Shown here one piece after another: positions 37,001-48,800 of a stretch of DNA of 64,000 bases (position 1 is the stretch's first letter; every line of letters begins with the position of its first letter). Below the pieces are notes generated by a model that made no database searches, had not been told where the DNA came from, and was given only the letters and a program-made list of their open reading frames with translations. Both the position numbers and the translations under genes were made by a program. Source of the DNA: Protea cynaroides (taxonomy: Eukaryota; Streptophyta; Magnoliopsida; Proteales; Proteaceae); assembly GCA_028583415.1 (NCBI GenBank), contig CM053273.1:89440676-89504675 (forward strand). The letters are read 5' to 3'.

Positions 37001-38040
37001 TAGTCTTCTTCCAAAAATAGGTAAACTATCAAAAACAAAGTAAAGGTTTTACTATTCCTATATGTTTAGACTATAACTAGTATTTAAGTCTCTGATAATT
37101 CCAACACTCTTCTCACTCAGAAGTTTTATAAACCTTATTCTTTTCTAGTTTAGCATGTCCAGCTTTATAATCTTTCTACACACGTCCCTTCTGAGTCACA
37201 TTACAAGAATTCATTTTCCTTGACATAAAGTCTTAGACATTAACTTGAAAAGATGTTTTCATTTATTTTCTTTGAATTTCCATCCTTATTGCCTTCGCCT
37301 CAGTTTTACCTTTTTTTTAGGATGTTATAGGTCACCATGATTTTACTTTGTAGTTCTAGTGAGAATGCAAAAGTCAATTGAATTATCTTCGGAGGTTTTC
37401 TTATCATTGGACTTATCAGTGTTAGCTGATAGCTCCAATTTGTGCTTCCTCACACTCCAATACCATTTAAAGTGGTACAGATAGGCTTAGGTAATAAACA
37501 TTTCTCCGCCCCTTTCAGAAATCTCCAATAATCTTTGGATTTATCTTTAAATAACCTTTTGCAATGTTCCAGGATGTGTTCAATCATTTTAAATATAAGA
37601 TGATTCTTTCACCCATTTTAATCATTTCAAATTTTGTCTAACTCTCCTTTATATATTATTTGGCAGTGTCTTTTTATCATGATACTGCCTTGCATAGCCT
37701 CTGGAACTAAATTTCACACAAGTTACATGGATTTTCTGTTGGAAGATTCCCAATTCTCCATTTTCATAACTTTAGCAGGATAATGCTACTCTCAACGGTA
37801 AGGGCAACAGTTTTATCCTATTTAAGAACTAAGTCTAAATCCATAAATCTTAACTACCTTATACCAATTTCTACAATGTGATATAGACAAAATAAGAAGT
37901 GAAGCATGAGTAATATCAGGGATTGAAATTCTGAGATAGTAATCAGTAGATGAGTTCATTTATAATGCTATACATACAGTGATAGATCTATGACTCATAC
38001 ATATAAGGAAATAAATTAAGCTATAAAAACATAATAAGCA

Positions 38041-38770
38041 AGCAATTATTTTCTTATCCAAGAGTCAACCGAATTACATACTTATCCTTTGGGACAAGGA
38101 TGCATTGATCCTCTCAAATATCTTGGCAAATAGCCAACAATTATTACCTTTTTTTAAAGAGTCAACTGAACTGCATATTTATCCTTTGGGACAATGATGC
38201 ACTGATCCTCTCAATTATCTGGGCAAAATCGCCAATGAATGATGACGTCGAAAATCACACCACTTTTGGGTGAATAAAACCCTCAAGCCAAACATCCCTG
38301 CTTATCCTTTGGGATAAGGATGCACTGGTCCTCTCAAATATCTGGGCAAAATCGCCGAGGAATGATGGCGTTGAAAATTACACCACATTTGGGTGAATGA
38401 AACCCCTAAGCCAAACATTCCTATTTTGCAAGTGCATGTAATCTTTTAATCTTGACAATGCCACCTTTGGATGGGCAATGTCGTTTTTGCTGCGACAATA
38501 AAGTGAGAATCTTTGACAATATCACCTATGGGTGAGCATGTCCTTCCTTGCTGTATCTTATAAATGCATAATTATTTGATTTGAGCATATTATGATAAAA
38601 CTAAGTGTGCCACTTTGGTGATCACACCAAGTCTTCACAAAACATTTACAAATCCTAATTTAAACAAACTTAAACAATGTCACCTTTGGGTGAACACTTG
38701 TAAAATTCTGAAGCATTTACAAATATAGATACTTGAATTATAACAAATCATAATAAAACAAGGTGCACTT
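38041..38770 (-). repeat. Imperfect tandem repeats in the copia leader or gag region
   Basis: Three imperfect copies (starting at 38081, 38178 and 38301) share TTATCCTTTGGGA, GATCCTCTCAA and TCTGGGCAAAATCGCC. They are followed by at least four short palindromic words of the type TCACCTTTGGGTGA (near 38270, 38391, 38531 and 38681). This lies on the 5' side of the element interior. Confidence 0.75.
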
Positions 38771-39870
38771 TGATGGGTTCCACTAAGATGTGAACAAATC
38801 CCAATTTGTAGCTCTTGTGTGATATTTATTTAACCATGAATGTTTTTAAAATACAATTTTATAAGTTTAAACATTCATATAAACATGCACATTAGCTCAA
38901 CAATCAATTTAGTATAGTAACTTTAAGAAAAATTAGTAGAAAAATTGCAAATCAGGTTTTCATAAAGTATTTTTCTATGATAACAAACTTCCCAATATAT
39001 CAAAATGTACCAAACTATATATCAAATTGAAGAACATTAAAAATGGAGAATACTGCAAAAAACTACGCCCACACACACGAATTAATTCCCTCAGGTTAAA
39101 AAAACCTTAAACAAACAAACCCTTAAGAAACCCTGGTCAGTTCGGTTCTGAATGGGATGGTTCCATCTGGGTTGGTTTACCCAGGATTGGCTCAGTTCTG
39201 TATGGCTCGAATTGAATATATCCTTTTTTTTTTAAACGCCTTCAGACCGAACCAATGGTCTGTCCTGGATGAGCCACCAAGTTGGTTTATTGGTCTGACC
39301 TCCAAGTTAACCCGGCTCAAGAAAACGGGTATTGGGTCAAAACTCATGTCTTCGGGTCGGGTTCCTGGTTTAAAAAAGAATCCGGGTTCACAGTTCGAGT
39401 AAGCGGGTCAACAAATCCGGCCATGGTCTGGGTAATCGGGTTGCCCAACTGACTTGGTCAACTATGTTGACCGGGCCAAGTGAGGCACATGTTTGGGTAC
39501 ACGCTTGCTCGGTCCACACCGCTGGGTCAATCCAGCCTGGCCTGAGTCGGCTCGGCAGAGTTGACCCACAGTTCACTGCTAGTAATATTTTTTTTATTAC
39601 CCGTAAGTGGATTTCACTCCCCTTTTCCGTTGGCACGTGGCGGAGCTTCCAGCAGCTAGCAACGACAAGTTTTATACTGTCGTCATCGTCTCTCTGAGCT
39701 CTATGCGGTGGTATAAAAAGTTTGGATTTTTTACAGTCTGAAAAATTTCGATCATAATAGATCTCCTCATGGGTTTCAATAAAAAACAAAACGAAAAATA
39801 ATTCATTCAATCATTCTAATCATCTCTATTAGGTATTATTAAATTATATCTCATCGATTATAGGTCTGTA

Positions 39871-39890
39871 TGGACTGCTTTGATAATAAT
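39871..39890 (-). promoter_or_regulatory. Degraded copia primer binding site
   Basis: Next to the inner edge of the 5' LTR, the minus strand reads ATTATTATCAAAGCAG, recognisable as a decayed TGGTATCAGAGC initiator-Met primer site. Confidence 0.5.
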
Positions 39891-40310
39891 TGCTATAATA
39901 ACATTGATAGGGTTCCATCACATACCCTATCCCATATACAGATACCTATAATATAGAGAGATTAATGTAAACAGTTAGAATGTTCCATACTTTTTGCAGA
40001 CGATTGATTTCTGACCGTTACTTGAAGTAAGCCTTGAGAAGAGTCTTCCACAACCTTCCACTGGACCTTCCTTCTCCTCTGCTATGGGTGCTGATGGAGA
40101 GATCTCAATAATGGTTGCGGGGACTCATTATTCCTGTATTTATAACGTAACCACTATCCCTAGTTTATTCCGACAATGAATAGGGAGAGTCTTACCTTTG
40201 GCAATAGACAATCCACGGCTTAGACCAGGCTACCAAATAATGTCAGACTCCCACTAGTAGATTAGGCAAGTAAAAAATGTTGATAACTAGATTTATAAAT
40301 AAATCTAACA
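39891..40310 (-). repeat. copia 5' LTR (420 bp)
   Basis: It runs TGCTATAATAAC to AAATCTAACA on the + strand and is the intact partner of the C-interrupted LTR. Confidence 0.87.
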
Positions 40311-40330
40311 TAGAGCAAGAAGAAGAGATG

Positions 40331-40561
40331 ATTCAAGTTAAACTATAAACCATGGTTAGAAACCCATACTTCAAGCTCCCCACTGCACCTCCCAAATGAT
40401 CGATTAATTGGTAGGTTGAGGTCTCTATCTTGAACCAAGAACCCTTTAAACCCAATTCATTGAAGCAAGCTTCAACCTCTGTTGCAATCTCAAAAAACCC
40501 TTTTTTTTTCCGCTCTGTAAGACCGTAAAACACGATAGCAAGAACAACAAGAAGAATATGA

Positions 40562-40619
<58 letters not shown>

Positions 40620-41215
40620 CGCAACACCCGTGCATTGCAAAATCGCCTTCACCCTTAACTCTCTTTCCCCCAATAGCCCTAAAACTATCATCCTGCAAGT
40701 TACTAAACATCTCAGGATCATTCGCTAGGCCGCAGATGCAATGTAGAGAGAACGGGTTCTACAACAGTTTTCTATTATCCGATCTCCACCTCGCAAATGC
40801 ATCAATTAATCCTTTAAATCTTTGAGACGAAGACAACTCATCAACTTTCATTGTTTCATTGCATAAACCATTGGACTCTGCAGCTCAGTTCCTCTCCTCA
40901 ATCATTCTTTTCAGTTCTCCGATCCCATCTCCATCTTCTTGAGCTTCTCTTCCTTTTTTTTTCCGCTCCGCTTCCATCTTTGCCTATAAAATTTATATTT
41001 CCGCTCTCAACGTCTCGTTGTTAGATTCTAAGCCCTCAATCCTCTTGGCCGAATGCTTAATCTCTGCATCTTTGGAGAAGATCTCCTTCTTCGGGACCGG
41101 AACAATAGCTGCAGGCTCCTTTAGAAGCTTTTGCGCAAGAAGTTCCGTCTTGATCGAGACAATTCCACAAGCAAATCTTGAATACAGTTGCGGAGTTGCT
41201 CTGTAAGGTCGTGAG
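40331..41215 (-). pseudogene. Possible decayed coiled-coil protein gene
   Basis: Minus-strand protein-like stretches in changing frames. One around 41150-41000 (KEPAAIVPVPKKEIFSKDAE, then RIEGLESNNETLRAEI) and Lys/Glu/Met-rich stretches to 40900 look like a coiled coil. Further down come MFSNLQDDSFRAIGGKRVKG (40710-40650) and EVEACFNELGLKGSW, IDHLGGAVGSLKYG (40490-40370). A TG/AG microsatellite splits the last two. I do not recognise the family. Several stops suggest a pseudogene, but a multi-exon gene with a repeat-bearing intron is possible. Confidence 0.35.
40563..40617. repeat. (TG)n(AG)n microsatellite
   Basis: A compound dinucleotide run: about 13 bp of TG, then about 42 bp of AG. Confidence 0.95.
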
Positions 41216-41522
41216 GCTGAGGTTAGACCTTCGCTGGGGAAGGGCGACGAGACCGAATGTGAGGTAGAGAGCGGTGAAATTGAGGGTAAGATAATAACTT
41301 AGCACATGTGAAAGGGTAGTTTTAAAATTGGGAAATTGAAGACATGTCAACAGTTAACAGACTTGTCCGTCAGACTTGTCCGTTAGGACATGGTCTATCT
41401 GATATAGATTTAACAAATAGAGGGAGTGCATGCAATTAATCACAAATTCGGGGGTTGGGTGCCTTTTAGCAACCTAAATGGGAGCTGGGTGAAATTATCC
41501 CTTACATGAACTCTCAGACGAC

Positions 41523-41778
41523 ACGGATTCGAATCGTTTCCTCCCTGTACTTCAAGGAGGAGGGAGACGCCCCCGTAGGATGGTCGACACGTGGCTCTCG
41601 AAAAAATCCGAGCCTCACATTCGAGCTGACACCCCCTATCAGCTCAACTTGTCGGCTAGGTGTTGACTCAGACGTGAAGTTTGGATTTTCCCAAGAGTTA
41701 CGTGTCGGCCATCCGACGGGGATGTGTCCCTCCTCCCTGAACTACAGGGTACAGGGAGGAGACGATTTGAACGTGAAT
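41523..41778. mobile_element. MITE-like element upstream of the oxygenase gene
   Basis: Inverted ends GAATCGTTTCCTCCCTGT (41531-41548) and ACAGGGAGGAGACGATTTGA (41751-41770) enclose about 200 bp with a GATGGTCGACACGTGG word and its near inverse. It is related to 20914-21164. No coding capacity; target duplication not resolved. Confidence 0.55.
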
Positions 41779-41884
41779 CGTGAGCAGGAAATTTTGGTCC
41801 ATTTGTACTGGTCTACCAGGGGCCAGCTATACGTGGAATTTCTTTAATCGTCAGCAGGGACTTTGGTCTATCTGTTCTGACCTA

Positions 41885-41892
41885 CCACGTGG
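41885..41892. promoter_or_regulatory. G-box in probable oxygenase promoter
   Basis: CCACGTGG lies 285 bp before the oxygenase start codon. G-boxes bind plant bZIP and bHLH factors; a role here is inferred from position only. Confidence 0.3.
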
Positions 41893-42176
41893 CAAATACG
41901 GTGAAATTTCTTTATCCGCCTTGTGAGAAAACCATCTGACACAGACCTTCGTGGTTTGCCAAACCCTAAAAAATGCAACAGAACGGAAAGCTTTTATGTC
42001 AACCGAAGAAACCTTTCTCTTCGAGTTGAATTTCTCAAGTACACCCTAGCACTTCTACCGGAATTCAAAATGCGAATGGTTCTTGACATTCCTTCTTAAA
42101 ATGCTCTGCAAATCCGCCGTTGGCATCAGTTAGCTCGCTCTGGTTCGGTCTCCCTGCAAATAATTCTTTCGTAATT

Positions 42177-42835
42177 ATGTCCTGCGATCGCTCCATTGAT
42201 CGAAGAGTAGAGTCTCAGTCTGGCAACGGCAACGGCAATGGCAATGGAAATGGCAACGGGGTCGTCGACTCGAGTCGCCCGTTGGCTAGCCAGAGGCTTC
42301 GGTTGAGTCCAAACACCGAACACATGCCAGAGAACTACGATGATCTTCAATTGGAGTTCAGTTCTTCTATTTTCAGTTCCCTTGAGCGATACCTACCTCC
42401 AAGCATGTTGAGGGTTTCGCGAGACGCTAAGGTCCAGTACATGAGAGACATATTGGCGCGGTATTCGTCTGAGGGAGAGCGGACCAGAGTAAGGCTTTGA
42501 GATTCCTTCTGTTCCTTGTTTGTTAAACTTGCCCCTCTGTTCCTTATTCATTAAAGTTATTAATTTTTTTTTATTTGTCTCATTGTTTTCTCTCCTTTTT
42601 TTTTTTGGTGTAAGTCAATTTTTTTTTATGCTTTTTAACGAATTGCTGTGGAAGTTCTGTTTAGCTGTTCCTTCCTCTGTTTTTCTTTTTTAATTGGTAA
42701 AGGATTTTAGTGTAATGGAAAAGCTGCCCCTTAGCTGTTCCTGCTTAATACTAGTACTCTGTCGCTCTGTGCTGAAAATGAGGGTTGCTATATGTAATGG
42801 AGGTATTTCTTATATGTGCAAATGGCAAGGTTATA

Positions 42836-42866
<31 letters not shown>

Positions 42867-45800
42867 TGAGGCAGAAGGCTAGGTTACTTTATTTGGCAGC
42901 TTTGCGCTAACTGTAATTGTTATTGAGAACAGAGGTTAATTTACTTTTATGGTCAATTTGTTTGCTTTCTGCCTTCTTTTAGTTTGTTGGTGCGCCTTTC
43001 CCAATGATAGTGATTACATTTTATTCATGTTCTTTCTCACCTTAAAAGAAAGGTCTCAGATCCCTTCTACCAGCAAATTAAACACGTATTCATTTTTATT
43101 TACAATAAATAAAGGCTGGTCTCTCTCTTTCTCCCTCTCTCAATAAGAGGTAGTAGCTATTATTGAGTGGTTTTCAGATTTTGTATGAAAAGTGGTTTGT
43201 GTATAGGGTTTTGAAATACTCTCCTCATGAATTCCTATTATTATGTATGGTACTTTACTTTTAATGTTAAGATCCTAAATATTAGAAGAACAACCCAGCC
43301 CATCTCCGATGAGTCAGGGGTCTTTTGGCATGGCGGCGTTCAGGTACATTAGTACATAACATTTAACTAAATAGGAAATTGCTAACAAAAAAAAAAGGAC
43401 AGAAAATTATGTCCCATCCGCATAGGTCGAAAGTAATTTACATGTCTCATTTCTAGTTTTCTTTAGTGAATCATAATGATATTAGCACTTATCAAAACTC
43501 TTAAGCTGTTGGCAATCAAAAAAAGATAAATGATTATCTTGATGAAGTATTGCTGTGTTATTTTTAATTTTTTTTTTTGGGGTGTTTTCCTGATAGGCAA
43601 CTTTAGGAGAGTTGTAATAAGAAAAACATGAGAAAATGTTGTATTTAATCACAACTAGCACTATGGTAGCTTTGTAACAAATCCAAGATTGTTTGAATTT
43701 TGAGTTATATTAACATTGTTTGGAATATGTGAATGTTGTTTAAAGTCACTTGAATGGTTTGGACATAAAAAAAAAAGATTATTATTTTGGCGCATTTTTA
43801 GTTATTAGTGATGTTTTACTATAATAAGATATCTGAAATTTTTTTCTCTGATCTGCTCTTTCCTGTAGTGTTTTCAGTGCTATACGTTGCCAATAGGATA
43901 ACTTAGTGGATATTTTGGCATTCGTCGCTTTATCATTGGCGCATGCATTTAGATGGTCAAACATCCAATCTTTCGATTGATTTTACTTATCCCAAAAAAA
44001 AAAAAAAAAAAAAAAGCAAAGAAAAAAAGATCTTTGAAAATTTTAGATTGGAGAAAAACCCTAACATTGGAAAGTTGAAATTGCTCCCGCAACAGAAAGT
44101 GCAGTTTTCTTTTTTGAACTAGAGTTGACTTTTTAGCATTTTGGAATTTGAATTTTAGATTATTTTATTAGATTCAAATGGGGGTGTTTGCTTATTTATG
44201 AATAATATTTGAAGTAAATGATATTAGGCAGATATAAGTGTTGTTTCTGTGTACTTTTCCCTTCTTTCTATTATTCTAGCTTCTAGGTCAAACCAAGCTT
44301 CGAGAGTCGACATAGATAAGTTTCAATCGAAACATCACATTTTATAAGGTGGTTGGACCAGGTTTTGACCAAAACAGTGGTTTGGGTCAAAACGTGGTCA
44401 AAACACTGATATATCGATCAAAACTTGAGAGGTTAAGACTATTAATTATTGACCCCTGGTCTCATTTCGACATGGGCTAATACTGAGTTATCTTGGTTGA
44501 AACCAGTTGATGGCAAAGGGGATTCAAGGATGACAATCCTAATTAATTCCCTTTGTTGCAGGATCTTTCTTTAACCCAACCCAGAAGTCAGAATAGAGAC
44601 TTTAAAGAAAATTCGGCTTATCTGAGAATTTGACCATTGGTTGTTCTTCAAACTTGAAGGAAATGATCTTTACGATGTACTTGAAGACATATCCAAAGTT
44701 GGAGATGATCCGATCACAGATGAGAGAGATGTGATTTTTTGAGAACTACCTATCATTTGAAAATGGGACTGGTTTAGTTAGAGCTGGTCGATATGATTTT
44801 AATCTTTAATCCCACGAGCTTTCGTTGATCAAATCAACACTTAATGGTATCGCAATTCAGTATGCAATAATAAGAACTTGAAGGAATTAACAGAAGGACA
44901 AAAAAACCATAAAACAGAATATTTCGGTTGAGTCTCACAACCTATGAGACTCAACCAGAAAATCAGGAGCTAAACTCTCTTCTTTTTTCCGGTCTAAATC
45001 TGCTGGCTCTCTTCTTCTTTATCTTATTTATAGACTTAAGAAAGATTACAAAATAAGGAAGGATTTAGTCATCTTAAAAAAAATATCCTAAGATAAATTA
45101 AAAGGGAAACTTGCCTTTATAGATTTAGGAAAGTTTCCAAAAAAACAACTTATAAAATATCAATCCATAACTTAACTATAGGAAACAAAATCTAAGAATA
45201 ATTTAGGAAAGAAATAACAAAAGAAGGAAAATTTCTGCTGTTGGTACTGTTCACGTGAACAGTACCGTGAACACTGTTCACGTGAACAGTGTGGGTTGGT
45301 CAGCCAATTGGGCCTGACCCAATTTTGGAAGGTTCTTCTTTCGGCCCCTTCTAGAGTAGACTTGGGCTGCATCACCAGTGGTTTCAACTGAGATTTAGAT
45401 CCATGCTCCATGGCATAATTGGCCTAAAACTAGGTGGCCCTTAGTGGCAATTGTTGCATGGAAGCTTATGGGTTTTATTTTATATATATATATATTGTAG
45501 TTTTAATTGTTTGAAGGGTCTTTTCTATTGCTAGGTCCTCATCAGTAGGAATGCCAAAGGATTCGGTATTAAATTCTTCTCCAATTTTTGCATTGGACCC
45601 GAAGAAGCCATCTTCATGACGTGGCTTGGAAGATCTGCACTTGCTAAATTACCTCTTAGTTTTATACTTTTATTTCAATTCCTGGTTTCCTACCTTCATT
45701 TTCTCCTTCTCACTTACATCGAGGGCTTCATTTATAGAGAAAAAGAGGAAATTTTTGAATAATACTCAAATTACAATGTTTCCTTTTCACTTAAACTTCA

Positions 45801-48800
45801 AACCCAGAATGTGATCCATATTATCGTGATCTCTATCATTGCCCATGAAAGATAAGGGCTTGAATTTTCTGTAGAATGTAGTTTGGCCAAAATTGGGTGT
45901 AAATATTATAGGAACCCACTTAATTGGATGCTGATCTAGTGATAGATTAATACTAAATGGACTTGTAGGGGTTTGTAAATCATAGTTGGCAAGGCGATTA
46001 TGTGATCCAAGGCGTTGCAGGGCCGCCTAAGCGCTAAGGTGGCAAGTCGCCTGCCTAGGAACCCTAAGGGACAGTATTTTTTATGTATCCTTTACATCTT
46101 CTATAGCAATGAGTAGGGGGGGGGGGGCAAAAAGAAGAAACAAAACTAGAGAATAAGAAGGAGAAGGATTTATTGGTCGTAGGGTGCTGCCGGAATGCAA
46201 GGTGCCACTAGGATCAAGGGTGTGGTGGACTGGTGGTGATGTAGTACAAGTATACTCTAAAAGAAATAAAGGAAGCCAAACGAGGCCTAAGCCAAGCCAA
46301 GCCTAGCCGCAACCAAACTGATACCAGCCGATAGTCCAAACCATGACTAATTTGAATTAGTTAATTTGATTTGTGTTAGTTATTTTGGAAACTATTGTCT
46401 AAGTTTCCTAATCCTTGTTTAGTTAGGACTTTTTCCTAATAGGGCTTAGTTTCCTAATTGTTTGCTGTTTAGGATTTAGTTTCCTATGTCCATTCTAACT
46501 GGGACCTTGTAAGCATTGAACTCTATATATAGATGAATGGAATAGAAGATCAGTAGACTTTGATAAATCAGAAAATTTGTTATGATTTCTGTTTGGGTCT
46601 CTCTTGGTTGTGAGACTCAACTGTAGGCTTACTTCTTGATCTTTTGTTCTTTTGTCTTTCAAATCTCTCTCAAGTAATTGTGAAATTAGTATTACGGTTT
46701 GATAATTCAAATATTGTGAGTGAAATTACAACCTAATCAAGCAGAGTTGCAACTACCGTAGCCGTTTTCAGATGATAGGAGTTCTCCGAACATTCATGAC
46801 TTCTTCATCATTGGTTGGATTATTTTCAAATTTGGTTATATTATCAAGCACATCCTAAAGTTCAACTTCTCCAAGTTTGAAGGTCAACCAACGGTCAGAT
46901 TTTCAGATAAGTGCAATTCTCTAAAAAGTGTCTATTCTGGTTTTCTGGGTTGGTTTGAGAAAAAATCCTGCTGCAAGGGGGATTATTGTGTGTGTCATTC
47001 CAGAGTTCCCCTTTGCCATCAGGTGGTAGTCTGGTAGACTAGTAGGGTTTAATAGAGAGTTGTGAGAATGAGAATGAAGAGGGATCTCAATAATTCTTTT
47101 TGATTTTCTCCTTTTTTTTTATTTATATTTAAATAAAGGTATTCCATGTGTCTCACCTTACATCATACCATGTAGAAAATCTAAAGGTGTGTTACAAACA
47201 TAATCATTTTATATAGTAAAACTAAACATATAAAACAAGAAGGCGCCCGCCTAGACAAGTAGTCGTTCGAAGGCATCCTCGGTGACGCTCAGGATGACTA
47301 GGTATGCCTTTCGTGAAGCATGCAACGTGATAGGTCGCCTAGCCTCTAGAAAACCCCCTAGATGCCTAGACGACGCCTTGAACTATCTTGTGAATGTAAT
47401 TATGTAAAGGCACATACTTAAAATTTCTCATTGGGTGATAGTTGCTATAGGAAACTCCATCTGGTCTTTGAATTTGATCTGTGACCAAATATGGGAACCA
47501 AAAACCTGATGTTCTCTTAAAGTTCTTAGCCAGATTTGGAAGATATTTCCTCGCCCACAAAAAATTGAACAATCGTGGTTAACTGCCTCAAACTAAGTAG
47601 ACGGGGAGAGAGAGAGAGAGGCGGGGGGGAGGGGAGATTGTATATCTGAATAAAAACTCTCCCTTTCAGGACTGTGGAGTTATGTGTTTACGCTACAGTG
47701 TTTTTTTTTTTGGGTAGAGAATGACAATTTGTTGGAAAGAAAGATGACACTAGAGAGTAGAAGAATAATGTCCTAACTTGAAATGGATGGAAAAGATACA
47801 TTATTGATCTGTGGAAATATGTATTGATCTTGTCACTGTAGTTTGGCAAGCTCATCTATGGTTGGCCGATTTTGGCATCCAGTTTAATGACGTTCATTGG
47901 GGAACCTGACAACCGGATCTCATTGATGAGGCAAGAAATAGTAGCCTGCAAAACATTATGGTCACGCTTATATGTATTTAATATGCTCAATCAGTAATAA
48001 CATCACTAAATTCTTAAGTTATTCTCTCAATAACTGCACGTGGTTTAGGCTTTCTCATTAGAATCTGTTAGTTCTTTTGAAGTGAAGATTTCCAGGCTTC
48101 CTCCAACAATCAGTGTTTGTATTTTCCCAAAAGTTACTACAAGTTGGCAGGTGGTTATTCTTTCCACCTTTTGAGTTATCTTGGCTGGTAGTTTCGCTTT
48201 GCTGTCGATAGAGGTAAATATTTGAGTCCTGGCTAAAATCATTACAGTGGAGGCTTTTTTTGGCTTAAATTTCCGACTAAATTATAACTTATTATTCTTG
48301 TATCTCGAGTCTTAACTTTGACCATTGTTTTATCACTTCCCTTTGTCCCTGGGAGAAGGGAAAAAGAATAAAAATAAAATGATGATGATCTCAGAATATA
48401 TCTTTTCTCTATAAGATGTAAAAATAACTTCTGGAAAGGAAATGTGACATTCTTTGCTATTTTTTTATGTCAGGTTCAGAAGCATAGAGATTATCGGCGG
48501 AAGATAATATCCAATTATCAGGTATGTTTTGTAGGAACCTTTCATTGGGTTGTGTTAGTTTCTTACTAGTGGATGGTCATATTAGTTGGCATTGTAATGT
48601 TTTTCCTTGTCCTTTTCCCTTCCTCTGACCGGCAACAGGAGGGAAACTAAATGGGGTTTAGGAAATTGAAGCGGGCAAAATTTGGTATCTGAAAATGCCC
48701 AGATTGAAGGTTTTAGTGTAAGTTTCTGACAAGTGAAATTTCGTATTCAGAAAGGATTGATACAGTTGCAATTCCTGTTTATTTAAAAATGGGATTCTGG

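Larger units (their letters stand above)
31485..40310 (-). mobile_element. Decayed Ty1/copia element containing C
   Basis: Two LTRs, about 433 bp (31485-34228 without C) and 420 bp (39891-40310), flank a decayed interior; outer flanks are TGGAG and TAGAG (4 of 5). On the coding minus strand each LTR begins TGTTAGATTT. A degraded polypurine tract (CCAGGTGGGAGAC) precedes the 3' LTR and a degraded primer site follows the 5' LTR. RNase H remnants are near 35300-34835 and a pre-integrase remnant near 36970. It is older than the copia element at 2422, judging by its many stops. Confidence 0.85.
43660..45405. mobile_element. hAT-like non-autonomous element, left end unclear, hosts a solo LTR
   Basis: Its interior (TTGGAATTTGAATTTTA, GATTCAAATGGGGG near 44145-44190) is shared with the elements at 57330 and 60386. 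Subterminal words GGTTTTGACC, GGTCAAAAC and GGTTGAAACC at 44350-44510 resemble those of the 60386 element. The right end, read inward on the minus strand, is CATGGATCTAAATCTC, close to the CATGGATTAAAATCTC end of the 7033-8251 element. The gypsy solo LTR at 44508 interrupts it. The left terminus was not found. Confidence 0.5.

Noticed and set aside
38041..38420. CRISPR-like array
   Set aside because: Units are long and imperfect with no regular spacers, in a plant retrotransposon; not a CRISPR.
42120..42176. Upstream extension of the oxygenase first exon
   Set aside because: That extension begins at TTG, not ATG. The first in-frame ATG is 42177.
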